Shown piece by piece: positions 1 to 10,958 of a stretch of 64,000 nucleotides of DNA. Within the stretch, counting starts at the first letter, position 1. Every line of letters starts with the position of its first letter. This stretch comes from DASXAI01 sp963798445 (GTDB lineage: Bacteria; Actinomycetota; Acidimicrobiia; Acidimicrobiales; Ilumatobacteraceae). The notes under the pieces are model-generated. The model was not told where the DNA came from. It saw only the letters and a list, made by a program, of their open reading frames with translations, and did not search any database. The translations under genes were made by a program, and so were the position numbers. Location of the stretch: positions 864,420 to 928,419 of the forward strand of contig CAWCTH010000011.1 in the NCBI GenBank assembly GCA_963798445.1, written 5' to 3'.

Positions 1-2
1 CC

Positions 3-569
3 GCCGGCATCCTCGAGAAGAAGGGCTACGCGGCTACGACGCTCCAGGAGATCGCCAGCGCGGTTGGATTGCTGAAGGGCTCGCTCTACTACTACATCGA
101 TTCCAAGAGTGACCTGCTCTACCGGATCACCCGCAAGATCCACGACGAGGCCAAGGCCAACATGGCCGCGGCGCAGGCGGCGGACGGTCCGGCGGCAGCC
201 CGCCTGCACCTGCTCATCGAGGGCCACGTCCTGTCGTTCGGCCGCCGACTCACCTCGATCAGGGTGTTCTACACGGAGTACTCGGCGCTGCCGGACGATC
301 GCCGCCGGGAGATCATGGCCGAGCGGCGCACCTACGAGGAGTACGTGAGGGAGCTCATACGGGAGGGCGTGGCCGATGGGTCGTTCAGCCCCGATCTCGA
401 CGTGCGCATCATCAGCAATGCCATCCTGACGATGGTCAACTCCGTGCACGTCTGGTACCGGCCGAGCCGCGACGGCCCCATCGAGACGATCGCACGGTCG
501 TACGCCGACTACGCGTTGGCCGGGCTCCGTTGCCCGACCGAGCCCGCCGACGTTCAGCGCCAGTCCTGA
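3..569 (+). CDS. TetR/AcrR-family transcriptional regulator (5'-truncated by window edge)
   Basis: The frame is open from base 3 with no start codon, so the first residues lie outside the window. The visible N-terminus (AGILEKKGYAATTLQEIA, then GLLKGSLYYYIDSK) is the second half of a TetR helix-turn-helix, with the usual YYY-x-x-SK after the recognition helix. About 150 residues of alpha-helical ligand-binding domain follow, ending at a TGA. The 3' end overlaps by 16 bp the 3' end of the convergent CoA transferase. The ligand is unknown; an acyl-CoA sensor controlling the neighbouring acyl-CoA genes is a reasonable inference from context only. Confidence 0.9.
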   Translation, partial: AGILEKKGYAATTLQEIASAVGLLKGSLYYYIDSKSDLLYRITRKIHDEAKANMAAAQAADGPAAARLHLLIEGHVLSFGRRLTSIRVFYTEYSALPDDRRREIMAERRTYEEYVRELIREGVADGSFSPDLDVRIISNAILTMVNSVHVWYRPSRDGPIETIARSYADYALAGLRCPTEPADVQRQS

Positions 570-1789
570 GCGCTGGGCTCGACGGACGTGACGCCGTCGT
601 CGTAGAGCGCCTTCAGCTCGTCGTCGCCGAGTCCGAGCAGTTCGCGCAGCACGTCGTCGGTGTGCTCTCCGTAGAGAGGAGCCGGCCGCTCGAAGGTGGC
701 CGGCGTCTTGGTGAGGCGCACGACCGGGCCCGGATAGGGATGCGGTCCTATGAAGGCCCTGTCGATCATCGCGAAGAACTCCGCGTGCCACAACTGGTCC
801 TCGGCGAGCAACGCCGACGGTTTCATCGCCGGTGACGCCGGCACGCCCGCCGCTTGCAGCTCCTCGGCGATCGCCGCGCCGTCGCGTGTGGCGGTCCACG
901 CGGCGACGGCTCCGTGCACGTGGTCCCGGCGCGCCAGCCGCCCAGTCAAGGCGGCGAGCTGGGTGTCGGCGACGAGGTCGTCGCGGCCCATACGTGCGCA
1001 GAGGCGGCGCCACTCGTCGTCATCACGGGCCACGATGGCCACGAAGTTGCCGTCCGGAAGGCAAGGGAACACGCCGTGCGGCACGGCATGGTCGCGATCG
1101 TTCCCGCGCCGCTCGCCGTCGCGGCCGTTCAGCTGGGCATCGACGAGTTCGGCGGCGATGAACGTAGTCAAGGTCTCGATCTGGCTCAGGTCGATGTAGT
1201 CGCCGGTGCCGGTTCGGTCGCGCTGATGAAGGGCGGCGAGCACCGCCACGGTGCCCATGGCGCCGGCGAAGACGTCGGTGATGGAGTGACCGGCGAGCAT
1301 GGGCGGACCGCCGCGCGCGCCGTTGTGGTAGGCCAGGCCCGACACCTCCTCGGTCGGGAAGGCGAACGCCGAGTAGTCGCGCCACGGTCCGGTCGCCCCG
1401 AATCCCGACAGGGCGACGACGATGATGCGCTCGTTGACGGCCCGCAACGTTTCGTAGTCGAGACCGAAGCTCTCCATGACCCGAGGGGTGTAATTCTCGG
1501 CCACGATGTCGGCCTCCGCCACGAGGCGCAGGAACAGCTCGCGTCCGCGTTGCGATTTCAGGTCGAGCGAGATCCCCCGCTTGTTTCGGTTCAGGCTCAC
1601 CCACAACGGGTGCTTCTCGTAGGCCTGTTCGTCCATGAGCCCGGCCGCGCCTCGCCAGCCGTCGAGGCGGGTCGGGGCTTCGATCTTCACCACGTCGGCG
1701 CCGAAGTCTCCGAGGATCATCGTCAGGGTGGGCCCCGCCTGCCACGCCGTGAGGTCGAGCACGCGGACACCGGTCAGCGCCGCCGTCAC
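554..1789 (-). CDS. CaiB/BaiF (family III) CoA transferase
   Basis: 411 aa, the usual length for family III CoA transferases, which move CoA between carboxylic acids through an aspartyl-CoA intermediate. Family signatures in order: VRVLDLTAWQAGPTLTMILG with GADVVKIEAP at the N-terminus, NRNKRGISLDLKS near residue 70, ADIVAENYTPRVME near residue 95, and GTGDYIDLSQIETL near residue 195. The start codon overlaps the stop of the upstream paralogue by 4 bp (1786-1789), so the two are translationally coupled and may form a heteromeric enzyme or act on related substrates. The substrate cannot be read from the sequence. Confidence 0.92.
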   Translation of the reverse strand: MTAALTGVRVLDLTAWQAGPTLTMILGDFGADVVKIEAPTRLDGWRGAAGLMDEQAYEKHPLWVSLNRNKRGISLDLKSQRGRELFLRLVAEADIVAENYTPRVMESFGLDYETLRAVNERIIVVALSGFGATGPWRDYSAFAFPTEEVSGLAYHNGARGGPPMLAGHSITDVFAGAMGTVAVLAALHQRDRTGTGDYIDLSQIETLTTFIAAELVDAQLNGRDGERRGNDRDHAVPHGVFPCLPDGNFVAIVARDDDEWRRLCARMGRDDLVADTQLAALTGRLARRDHVHGAVAAWTATRDGAAIAEELQAAGVPASPAMKPSALLAEDQLWHAEFFAMIDRAFIGPHPYPGPVVRLTKTPATFERPAPLYGEHTDDVLRELLGLGDDELKALYDDGVTSVEPSAQDWR

Positions 1790-2988
1790 CTGATCACCCC
1801 GGCGCGGGCAAGTGCCGGCCGCGTCGACGCGAGGACGTCGATCGAGGTGAGAACCGCGTCAGAGTCGGCACCGAAGGCTCGGGCCGGAGCGAATGGCGCG
1901 AAGCCACCGTGGGCGAAGCGAAAGGGATGGCCGGGCAGCCGTAGCGGTCCGAGCGCCGGGTCGTCGATGTCGAGCCAGTAGTTGCGCGCCGCGTACTGCG
2001 CGCTGGCCAGCACTTCGGTCGGCGACGGAACGATCGCGATGGGTACCCGCATGGCCTGCCCCCGCTCGAAGGTTGCGAAGGCCGGCTTGTCGGCGATCCA
2101 TTCCGTGATGATCTCCTTGAGCTCGGCGGCGACGTCGAGGTCGGCTCGTTCCACTCCCGTGCGGTAGCGCGGGTGGTCGCACAGCTCAGGCCGCTCCATG
2201 AGCTGGCAGAGGCCGACCCAGTGCCCTTGCGTCAGGATGCTCACGCCGAGGTAGCCGTCCGCGCAGCGGTAGATCGCGAACGGATACAGCTCACCCGCCC
2301 GGTAGCCGTCGAGCCCGGCCATCACGTACATCGACGTCGGCCACGTCAGCATCGACAGCAGGGTCTCGTTCAGCCTTGTCTCGACGAGCTGTCCGGTGCC
2401 GATCCGCTGCCGCGCCGCCAGCGCCAGTAGTACGCCGATGGCACCGAACGTGCCGGCGGAGTGGTGGGCGCACGAGGTGCCCGGCATCAGCGGCGGCATG
2501 CCGGCCGGCGCGACCTGCAACCATCCACCGGCGGCCAGATCGACGAGCTCGGTCGATGCCCAACTCGCCTTCGGACCGTCCAGCCCGTAGGGACTGAAGG
2601 CGTTCACGACGAGACGGTCGTTGTCGGCGAGCAGCTCGTCGTAGCGCGCCTTCACCGCAGGTGGCTCGCCGAGCGCGCCGTCGTCGAGCACCACGTCGGC
2701 GCGGGCGGCCAGGCGCCTCAACAGATCGAATCCGGTCGCCGAACGAACATCGAGAGCCACCGACCGTTTCTGTGCGTTGATGAAGCGATGGAAGCCTGAC
2801 CGCTCGTCGTTGACATCATCGGAAGGGAAAGGCCCTGTGACGCGTCCGACATCGGGCCTCGTGCGGGTTTCGACCTTCACGACATCGGCCCCGAGCATGG
2901 CTAGCAGGCGTCCGCAATAGCCTCCCGGGATGCCATTCGTGAGCTCGAGAACCGTGATGCCGTCGAGTGCAGCCGTCGGCTGATCCAT
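1786..2988 (-). CDS. CaiB/BaiF (family III) CoA transferase, first gene of the pair
   Basis: 400 aa, paralogous to the downstream gene. It begins ITVLELTNGIPGGYCGRLLA followed by LGADVVKVETRTRPDVGR, then AQKRSVALDVRS, and GTGQLVETRLNETLLSML in the middle. All are family III CoA transferase features. It is the promoter-proximal gene of a two-gene minus-strand operon. The 67 bp to the divergent carboxyltransferase gene at 3056 probably holds both promoters. Paired CaiB-like genes next to a carboxyltransferase and an acyl-CoA dehydrogenase suggest a catabolic route for an organic acid activated as its CoA thioester (inference). Confidence 0.92.
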   Translation of the reverse strand: MDQPTAALDGITVLELTNGIPGGYCGRLLAMLGADVVKVETRTRPDVGRVTGPFPSDDVNDERSGFHRFINAQKRSVALDVRSATGFDLLRRLAARADVVLDDGALGEPPAVKARYDELLADNDRLVVNAFSPYGLDGPKASWASTELVDLAAGGWLQVAPAGMPPLMPGTSCAHHSAGTFGAIGVLLALAARQRIGTGQLVETRLNETLLSMLTWPTSMYVMAGLDGYRAGELYPFAIYRCADGYLGVSILTQGHWVGLCQLMERPELCDHPRYRTGVERADLDVAAELKEIITEWIADKPAFATFERGQAMRVPIAIVPSPTEVLASAQYAARNYWLDIDDPALGPLRLPGHPFRFAHGGFAPFAPARAFGADSDAVLTSIDVLASTRPALARAGVIR

Positions 2989-3055
2989 ACGGAGCCCCCT
3001 GTCGAACGGGCTGCGAAAGTACCACGCAGACGCGCAGATCGTAGAGTCGGGCGGA

Positions 3056-4570
3056 ATGGATGAGCAGCCGATCGAGGAGTTGCGCGAAGCCCGTGCCCGC
3101 GCCTATGACGCCGCCCGTCCAGAGGCTGTTGCCCGGATTCATGACCGCGGTCGTTTGACGGCGCGCGAACGAATCGACGCAGTCATCGACGAGGGCTCAT
3201 TCGTCGAGACCGGTGTGCTGGCGGGGGCCGAGGACGAAGCGGCCGGCGGTCTTGTCGCCGGTTTCGCCACGTTGTTCGGCACCGCCATCGCGATCTCGTC
3301 CTACGACTACTCCGTTTGGGGTGGGACGCAGACCGCGATCAACCACGCCAAGTTCGACCGCTTGCTCGACCTCGCCCACCGCCACCGGTTTCCGTTCGTC
3401 TGCTTCGCCGACGGGGGCGGGGCCCGCGCACAGGGACTGCACGGCAAGACCTGGGGCACAGCCGGTATGCCGCTCGATCTCGGTACGTTCGACGGCATGG
3501 CCATGCTTTCGGGTCGGGTGCCCACCGTTGCGGTCGTGTCGGGCCGCTCGTTCGCCGGTAATGCCAGCATCGCCGGCCTCTCCGATGTCGTGTTCGCCAC
3601 CAAGGGCTCGGCCATCGGCATGGGAGGACCTCCGCTTGTCGAAGCGGCGCTGGGCATGTCGCTCACGCCGGAGGAGCTGGCACCCTCCGAGATGCACGAG
3701 CGCACCGGCGGCATCGACTTGCTCATCGAGAGCGACGCCGAGGGTGCGGAGCTCACGCGGCGGTACCTCTCGTACTTCCTTGTCGAGAGCACGGATGGCA
3801 AGCAGTCCCCGACGCACGACACGATCCGCTCCATCGTGCCCGACAACCGGCGCGGGGTGTACGACATGCGCAAGGTCATTCGGGCCCTGGTCGACGACGA
3901 GAGCATGTTCGAGCTGCGGCCGCGCTTCGCCACCGCCATCATCACGGCTCTTGCCCGGCTCGGCGGACGCGCCGTCGCGGTGATCGCCAACCAGCCGTAC
4001 TCGAACATCGCCGGTGCGCTGGACGCCGACGCCTGCGACAAGCTGGCCCGCTTCATCCGCCTGGCCGACGCGTTCGACATCCCGATCGTTTCCCTCATGG
4101 ACAACCCGGGCTTCATGCTCGGACCCAAAGCCGAGGAAGCCGGTATCGCCCGGCACCACGCCCGTCCGCTGCTCGCCCAGGTGCACCGCACTGTCCCGCT
4201 CCTGCTCCTGCACATCCGCAAGGCCTACGGCCTCGGCCCGATGGCTATGGGCGGTCTGTCGCAGCCCACCGATCTACGGCTGGCGTGGCCGACGGTCGAG
4301 GCGGGCGGGATGTCCCTGGAGGGCGCGGCGGCGCTCATCCAGCGTAGACAGGCGCTGCCGGGGACCGACGACCGCGGCACTCGCGTTCGCCGCGATGAGC
4401 TGGCCGCCGAGATGCGGGAGCGCAGCTTGTTCATGAACGCGGCGCGCACGTACACGTTCGACGAAGTCATCGACCCCGCCGAGACGCGCGATCGCATGAT
4501 CCGCATGATCCGGCTCCTGCCTCGGCCTGCCGCTCGCGATCGGAAGAAGCACTACGTCGACACGTGGTAG
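3056..4570 (+). CDS. acyl-CoA carboxylase, carboxyltransferase subunit
   Basis: 504 aa, within the normal range for the beta subunit of propionyl/methylcrotonyl-type acyl-CoA carboxylases. The N-terminal part carries RGRLTARERIDAVIDEGSFVE, typical of these subunits. The two crotonase-like halves show GRSFAGNASIAGLSDVV near residue 165 and DNPGFMLGPKAEEAGI near residue 350, which matches the acyl-CoA/biotin binding loops of the family. The enzyme transfers carboxyl from biotin to an acyl-CoA in the cytoplasm. No biotin carboxylase or biotin carrier gene lies nearby, so it must borrow an alpha subunit from elsewhere or do something else. The substrate is undetermined. Confidence 0.9.
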   Translation: MDEQPIEELREARARAYDAARPEAVARIHDRGRLTARERIDAVIDEGSFVETGVLAGAEDEAAGGLVAGFATLFGTAIAISSYDYSVWGGTQTAINHAKFDRLLDLAHRHRFPFVCFADGGGARAQGLHGKTWGTAGMPLDLGTFDGMAMLSGRVPTVAVVSGRSFAGNASIAGLSDVVFATKGSAIGMGGPPLVEAALGMSLTPEELAPSEMHERTGGIDLLIESDAEGAELTRRYLSYFLVESTDGKQSPTHDTIRSIVPDNRRGVYDMRKVIRALVDDESMFELRPRFATAIITALARLGGRAVAVIANQPYSNIAGALDADACDKLARFIRLADAFDIPIVSLMDNPGFMLGPKAEEAGIARHHARPLLAQVHRTVPLLLLHIRKAYGLGPMAMGGLSQPTDLRLAWPTVEAGGMSLEGAAALIQRRQALPGTDDRGTRVRRDELAAEMRERSLFMNAARTYTFDEVIDPAETRDRMIRMIRLLPRPAARDRKKHYVDTW

Positions 4571-4669
4571 ATGCCGTTCGACGGCCCACGATCATGAGCC
4601 CAATTGATCACGGGCGGGCCGTTTGATAGAGAAGCCAGCCAGCCGGGGTCGTCGCAGGGAGATCAGGAC

Positions 4670-5908
4670 ATGGAGATGGTGGACAGCTCGACAGCGGGAC
4701 TGACGCAGGACGAGCGGCGTGCCTTCGTCGAGGAAGCGACTGCCTTCCTGGAGGCCAACGCCGAGCGCCGGCCCATGCGGACCGACGGCTTCGTCTGGGG
4801 CAAGGGCTCCGACGACCTCCGGTTGCTGGGGGGGAAAGATGACGGCAAGGACGAGGACGAGCGCCTTGCCGACGCCCGCACCTGGCGGGCGAAGGTGTTC
4901 GACGCGGGCTTCGGTTGGCTCGGTGGTCCGGTGCAGTACGGCGGCGCCGGCCGCAACCCCGAGCTCGATCACCTCTATCGCAGCCTCGAGGCCGAGTTCG
5001 ACGTGCCCGATCAGGGCGCGTGGGGTGTCGCGTGGGAGATGGTCGCTCCCGCCGTGCTCGCTCACGGCAGTGAGGACGTGAAGCAGCGGTTCCTGCGGCG
5101 CATCTATCGCGGTGAGCTCCTGTGCTCGCAGCTGCTCAGTGAGCCAGAGGGTGGCAGCGACCTCGCCGGTCTGCGGACGAAGGCCGTTCGTGACGGTGAC
5201 GAGTGGATCGTGAACGGGCAGAAGGTGTGGAGCTCGTACGCCCACAAGGCCGACATCGGTCAGCTGATGGCGCGCACCGACCCCGACGTGCCCAAGCATC
5301 AGGGTCTCACGATGTTCCTGCTTCCCATGGAGACCGCAGGGGTGGAAGCGCGCCCATTGCGGCAGATGAACGGTCAGGCCGAGTTCAACGAGGTGTTTCT
5401 CACGGACGTGCGCGTGCCCGATGCGAATCGGGTCGGCGACGCCGGCAACGGCTGGCGGGCGGTGCTCACGACGCTCATGTCCGAGCGCGCCGCGGTGGGC
5501 TCCGGGAAGACGTCTTCGTCGCTCGACCCGGCCTCGACGCTGATCGAACTGGCCCGTCACCTGGACCGCAGCGACGATCCCGTCGTGCGCCAGCGGCTGG
5601 CGGAGATCGTGACGCATCGCAACCTGACGTCGTGGCTGACGATGCGGGCCGAGTCCGCCGTGGCGGCCGGCAAGGAGCGGGGAGCCGAGGGCTCGATCGT
5701 GAAGCTCGTAGCCTCGCGGCAGAACCGCCGCATCGCCGATCTGGCCGCCGATCTCCTAGGCCCGGCGATCACGGCCGACACGGGGGACTGGGGTACCTAC
5801 ACCTGGTCCAATTACCTGTGCTCCACGCCGGGGCTGCGCATCGCCGGTGGCACCGACGAGATTCAGCACAACATCCTCGGTGAGCGGGTGCTCGGCCTGC
5901 CGCGCTGA
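4670..5908 (+). CDS. acyl-CoA dehydrogenase family protein
   Basis: 412 aa from ATG 4670. I prefer this start to the in-frame one 66 bp upstream because AGGGAG sits just before it and the protein then starts at a normal length. N-terminal helical domain, then the FAD/substrate region with ELLCSQLLSEPEGGSDLAGL near residue 145 and GQKVWSSYAHKADIGQLMAR, typical of the class that has LSEP-x-x-GSD. The C-terminus has GTDEIQHNILGERVLGLPR, the usual end of this family. It should oxidise an acyl-CoA to the enoyl-CoA using FAD and pass electrons to ETF. It follows the carboxyltransferase gene by about 100 bp and is probably cotranscribed with it. Confidence 0.92.
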   Translation: MEMVDSSTAGLTQDERRAFVEEATAFLEANAERRPMRTDGFVWGKGSDDLRLLGGKDDGKDEDERLADARTWRAKVFDAGFGWLGGPVQYGGAGRNPELDHLYRSLEAEFDVPDQGAWGVAWEMVAPAVLAHGSEDVKQRFLRRIYRGELLCSQLLSEPEGGSDLAGLRTKAVRDGDEWIVNGQKVWSSYAHKADIGQLMARTDPDVPKHQGLTMFLLPMETAGVEARPLRQMNGQAEFNEVFLTDVRVPDANRVGDAGNGWRAVLTTLMSERAAVGSGKTSSSLDPASTLIELARHLDRSDDPVVRQRLAEIVTHRNLTSWLTMRAESAVAAGKERGAEGSIVKLVASRQNRRIADLAADLLGPAITADTGDWGTYTWSNYLCSTPGLRIAGGTDEIQHNILGERVLGLPR

Positions 5909-6054
5909 GGCTTTTGACGCCTCCTTGGATACGTGGCAAGAGACACATGGCCAGGTCAGCGCTGGTTAAGCGCGGCCTAAGCGGAGGGGTGCACCATGCG
6001 GATGTCGGTGGAACTCACCGGCAAGCCCCCCAAAGCATCAAGGAGACAACCCCC

Positions 6055-6558
6055 ATGTCGTCCAACTTCGATCCCAACGTGCCTTCGGGCTTCCTCACCA
6101 TCACCGGCCAGTTCACGTCGGCCGTCGTGGTGACCGAAGTTCCGGCTCTCGGTGTCGGCAACCTCGTCCTCGATCCCAGCCAGCCGTTCGACATCCAGGT
6201 CGACTGGCAAATCGACGGCAACATCGCCGAGCTGTGGCTCAGCGCCCTCGCTGTCGCCTCCCCCAACTGGATCGTCACCGCCTACGCCGAGTCGATCGGC
6301 CCAGGCCCCGAGAAGATCCTCGTGGCGAAGGACGTTCCCGTCCTGCCGCTGCCGTCCGCCAGCGCCCCGTTCAACTACTCGACCACGCTCACCGTGCCGG
6401 CCAACAGCCTGGACGAGGAGAACCCCGGCAACCCGCTGGTGTCCGGTGTGTACAAGCTCGTGGTGACCGTGTTCCTGGACTCGACGTTCGGGTCGCCCGG
6501 CTACGACGTCATGGGCTTCGCTGAGGGACCGGTCGTCAAGGTGGAGAACCCCATCTGA
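6055..6558 (+). CDS. hypothetical beta-rich protein
   Basis: 167 aa from ATG 6055, chosen because AAGGAG precedes it at 6040-6045; the frame is open further upstream but without a better site. I do not recognise the family. No signal peptide, membrane segment or cysteine is visible. The sequence alternates short hydrophobic strands with Pro/Gly/Asp turns (SGFLTITGQFTSAVVVTEVP, FDIQVDWQIDGNIAELWLSA, YKLVVTVFLDSTFG), which suggests an immunoglobulin-like or jelly-roll beta fold. It is the only gene between the acyl-CoA dehydrogenase and a bidirectional hairpin, so it may be monocistronic. Confidence 0.75.
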   Translation: MSSNFDPNVPSGFLTITGQFTSAVVVTEVPALGVGNLVLDPSQPFDIQVDWQIDGNIAELWLSALAVASPNWIVTAYAESIGPGPEKILVAKDVPVLPLPSASAPFNYSTTLTVPANSLDEENPGNPLVSGVYKLVVTVFLDSTFGSPGYDVMGFAEGPVVKVENPI

Positions 6559-6591
6559 TCGGAGCCTCACCGAGTTGACAGCGGCCAGCGT

Positions 6592-6619
6592 CGGGCATCC
6601 ACGTTCCCCCGGATGCCCG
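6592..6619. terminator. bidirectional terminator hairpin
   Basis: Perfect 9-bp inverted repeat CGGGCATCC / GGATGCCCG with a 10-base loop, placed between the convergent genes ending at 6558 and 6642. No U-tract follows, as is usual in high-GC actinobacteria. Confidence 0.65.
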
Positions 6620-6641
6620 GCGCCGGCCGTTTCGGCGCGTG

Positions 6642-6842
6642 TTACTGCTGAACGGCGATGTCCATGCGAAGGCCGCCCGAGCTCCCGACGTGGCGGGCGT
6701 AGAAGTCGCCCTGCTCGAGCACGGTGAAGCCCGGTCGCTGCCAGTTGACCACCAGCCGGCGCCCGCAGCCGTCGACGGAACAGGCGAACAGCGCCTCGGT
6801 GTCGGTCTGGGCTTCCGTCTCCATCACATGAGTGTCGTCCAC
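6642..6842 (-). CDS. small conserved-looking Cys-containing protein
   Basis: 66 aa: an acidic N-terminus, then ALFACSVDGCGRRLVVNW with two cysteines spaced C-x4-C, and a tail RPGFTVLEQGDFYARHVG. The composition and codon use look coding. The Cys pair resembles half of a small zinc site, so metal binding or dimerisation through it is possible. No family is recognised. It lies downstream of the esterase gene on the other side of a short gap, convergent with the gene ending at 6558. The second methionine (codon 7) is an equally plausible start. Confidence 0.55.
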   Translation of the reverse strand: MDDTHVMETEAQTDTEALFACSVDGCGRRLVVNWQRPGFTVLEQGDFYARHVGSSGGLRMDIAVQQ

Positions 6843-6906
6843 CCCACGACGTTACCCAGCCGCGAGGTGCCTGAGCCGCATCGGCGGACGCGCATGGTGT
6901 TGTGAC

Positions 6907-7938
6907 TCAGGCCCGCCGGCAGAACTGGGCGATGCTCGCGGCCGTGTCCCAGCTGACGTCGGGGCAGGCGATCGAGAAGATCTCGGTGCCGTGGATCGTT
7001 CCCATCAGCTGGCGGCAGCGCGCAGGCACGCCGGCGCGGATCAGCAGCCGGTAGAACTCGATGCCCTCGTCGCGCAGCGGATCGCACTCGTTCACGCTGA
7101 TGACCGTCGGCGGCAAGCCTCGGACGTCGTCTTCGGTGGCAAACCCGGGCCACGCCAGCGGGTCCCGCGACTCGAAGGCCTCGATCCCGTAGCCGACAGC
7201 GCCACGGTTGTTGTGGATGTCGATCAGGATGCCGTTGTTCTCGCTCGACGACGGGTAGCGATCCTGGGGCCAGTGCCCGGCGATGTACGGGCAGAGCGCG
7301 TAGAGGCCGCGGATCAGGCCGATGTCGCCGTCCTGCTTCAGCTTCAGCCCGGTCGCCAGGGTGAGGTTGCCGCCGCCACTCTCTCCGGAGACGATGACGT
7401 GGGCCGGGTCGATGCCGAGGTCGCCGGCGTGCTCGACGATGAACTTCAACCCGGACACGCAGTCGTTCAGGCCGGCTGGGAACGGCGCCACTTCCGGTGC
7501 CGACGACGGCGTCTCGCAGTTGCGAAAGTCGATCATGGCCACCGCCACACCCTGATTGGCGATGATGCGACCCCATGAGCGGTACATCCCATCGAAGCAC
7601 GACAGCGAGGCCATGCCCCCGCCGTGGATGTAGTAGACGCACGGCAGCGCCTCGTCGGACTGGGGGCGGATGAACTGGATCTTGACCGTGTTGCCGTCTG
7701 GCGACGACGTGAACTCCAGGGTCCGGACGTCGAGACCCTTGGAGGGCGCGACGTCCTCGTTGTCGAGTGCCTCGAGCGCGGCGGTCAGCAGCTGGCGCGC
7801 CGCGACGGCGTTGGGTTGGTTGGCCTCCGCGAGGAGGGCGTCTCGATCCTTCACATCGCTCAGCTCAGCGTTCGGAAACGCACCCATCGCGGCCTTGATG
7901 CGCGGATCGATCCGCGGATCATCGACGATCTTGTTCAC
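6907..7938 (-). CDS. alpha/beta hydrolase, hormone-sensitive-lipase type esterase
   Basis: 343 aa. The oxyanion-hole motif HGGG is present in CVYYIHGGGMASLSCFDG near residue 105, and the nucleophile elbow is VIVSGESGGGNLTLATGL near residue 185. Both are typical of the HSL (family IV) esterases. The acid is probably in SVNECDPLRDEG near residue 290 and the catalytic His in MGTIHGTEIF near residue 320. It should hydrolyse short acyl esters in the cytoplasm; no signal peptide is visible. The gene stands alone between the small Cys gene and the katG terminator. Confidence 0.9.
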   Translation of the reverse strand: MNKIVDDPRIDPRIKAAMGAFPNAELSDVKDRDALLAEANQPNAVAARQLLTAALEALDNEDVAPSKGLDVRTLEFTSSPDGNTVKIQFIRPQSDEALPCVYYIHGGGMASLSCFDGMYRSWGRIIANQGVAVAMIDFRNCETPSSAPEVAPFPAGLNDCVSGLKFIVEHAGDLGIDPAHVIVSGESGGGNLTLATGLKLKQDGDIGLIRGLYALCPYIAGHWPQDRYPSSSENNGILIDIHNNRGAVGYGIEAFESRDPLAWPGFATEDDVRGLPPTVISVNECDPLRDEGIEFYRLLIRAGVPARCRQLMGTIHGTEIFSIACPDVSWDTAASIAQFCRRA

Positions 7939-8150
7939 AGCGAGCCCCCGTTCGGTAACCGTTCCAGCAAGCTAACGCCAGGGCGCGTGCGACGCCACTG
8001 GCGCGATGGCGTCCCTATTCTCGGCCAAGCGCAGCGACCTGGACTCCCTGTCGCGTGCTCTCGAGGGGCGGAGGCGCCTGGTGCTGTCACCCCCATGCCG
8101 ACCATGTCGGGACCGTCACCAACGACGACGACCTCGACCGACTCCGTGTC

Positions 8151-8184
8151 GCTCTCACCGCTCTCGGGCGAGGGCGGTGAGAGC
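8151..8184 (-). terminator. katG terminator hairpin
   Basis: Perfect 11-bp arms GCTCTCACCGC / GCGGTGAGAGC with a 12-base loop, beginning 10 bases after the katG stop codon in the direction of katG transcription. No U-tract. The rest of the 255-bp gap 7939-8193 shows nothing else I can support. Confidence 0.65.
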
Positions 8185-8193
8185 GACGTTCGG

Positions 8194-10425
<2,232 letters not shown>

Positions 10426-10474
10426 GTCCCTCCTCGTACGTTGATGTGGCTGATTTCGAATTGCTCGCTCGTGC

Positions 10475-10906
10475 TCATGCGCCGACGGCTGCCGCCTGGC
10501 AGCTGGGACACTGGCCCCAGTAGATGACCTCGGCCTCGTCGATCTCGTACCCGGCGTCGTCGGACGCCACCAGGCACGGTGTGTCGCCGACGGCGCAGTC
10601 GACGTCGACCATGCGGCCGCAGGCGCGACAGATCAGGTGGTGGTGGTTGTCGCCTACCCGATCCTCGTAGCGCGCCGCTGATCCGGCTGGCTGGATGCGC
10701 CGGAGCAGACCCATGTCGGCGAGGACGCCGACCGAGTCGTACACCGCCCGGCGCGAGATGGCACCGATGTCGGCCCGGACGATCTCGACCACCTCGTCGG
10801 CCGTGAGGTGAGGCCGTCCCGACACCGCCCGAAGGACGGCCAAGCGCTGGGCCGTCACCTTGAACCCTTGTTCTCGAAGGCGCTCAGCCGGGTCATCCAC
10901 CGCCAC
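10475..10906 (-). CDS. furA: Fur-family peroxide/iron-responsive repressor (FurA/PerR-like)
   Basis: 143 aa. Winged helix GFKVTAQRLAVLRAVSGRPH, then HLTADEVVEIVRADIGAISR and AVYDSVGVLADMGLLRRI, followed by the metal-binding half with DNHHHLICRACGRMVDVDC and a C-terminal CPSC pair in YWGQCPSCQA, the structural zinc site. It starts at GTG 10906 and directly precedes katG, which supports a FurA role: autorepression and control of katG. The symbol is given by analogy with the mycobacterial furA-katG operon; the sequence alone cannot separate FurA from PerR. Confidence 0.9.
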   Translation of the reverse strand: MAVDDPAERLREQGFKVTAQRLAVLRAVSGRPHLTADEVVEIVRADIGAISRRAVYDSVGVLADMGLLRRIQPAGSAARYEDRVGDNHHHLICRACGRMVDVDCAVGDTPCLVASDDAGYEIDEAEVIYWGQCPSCQAAAVGA

Positions 10907-10958
10907 GCCTACACTATGTGCAAATTGCGATGAGATGTAAAGACCCGATCGGAATTCT
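10907..10958 (-). promoter_or_regulatory. probable furA-katG promoter region
   Basis: Read on the minus strand, this AT-richer patch has TTTACA and, 19 bases further, TAGTGT, ending 4 bases before the furA GTG, so the transcript would be nearly leaderless. GCAATTTGC in the middle could be part of a Fur-type operator. The assignment rests on position and base composition only. Confidence 0.35.
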
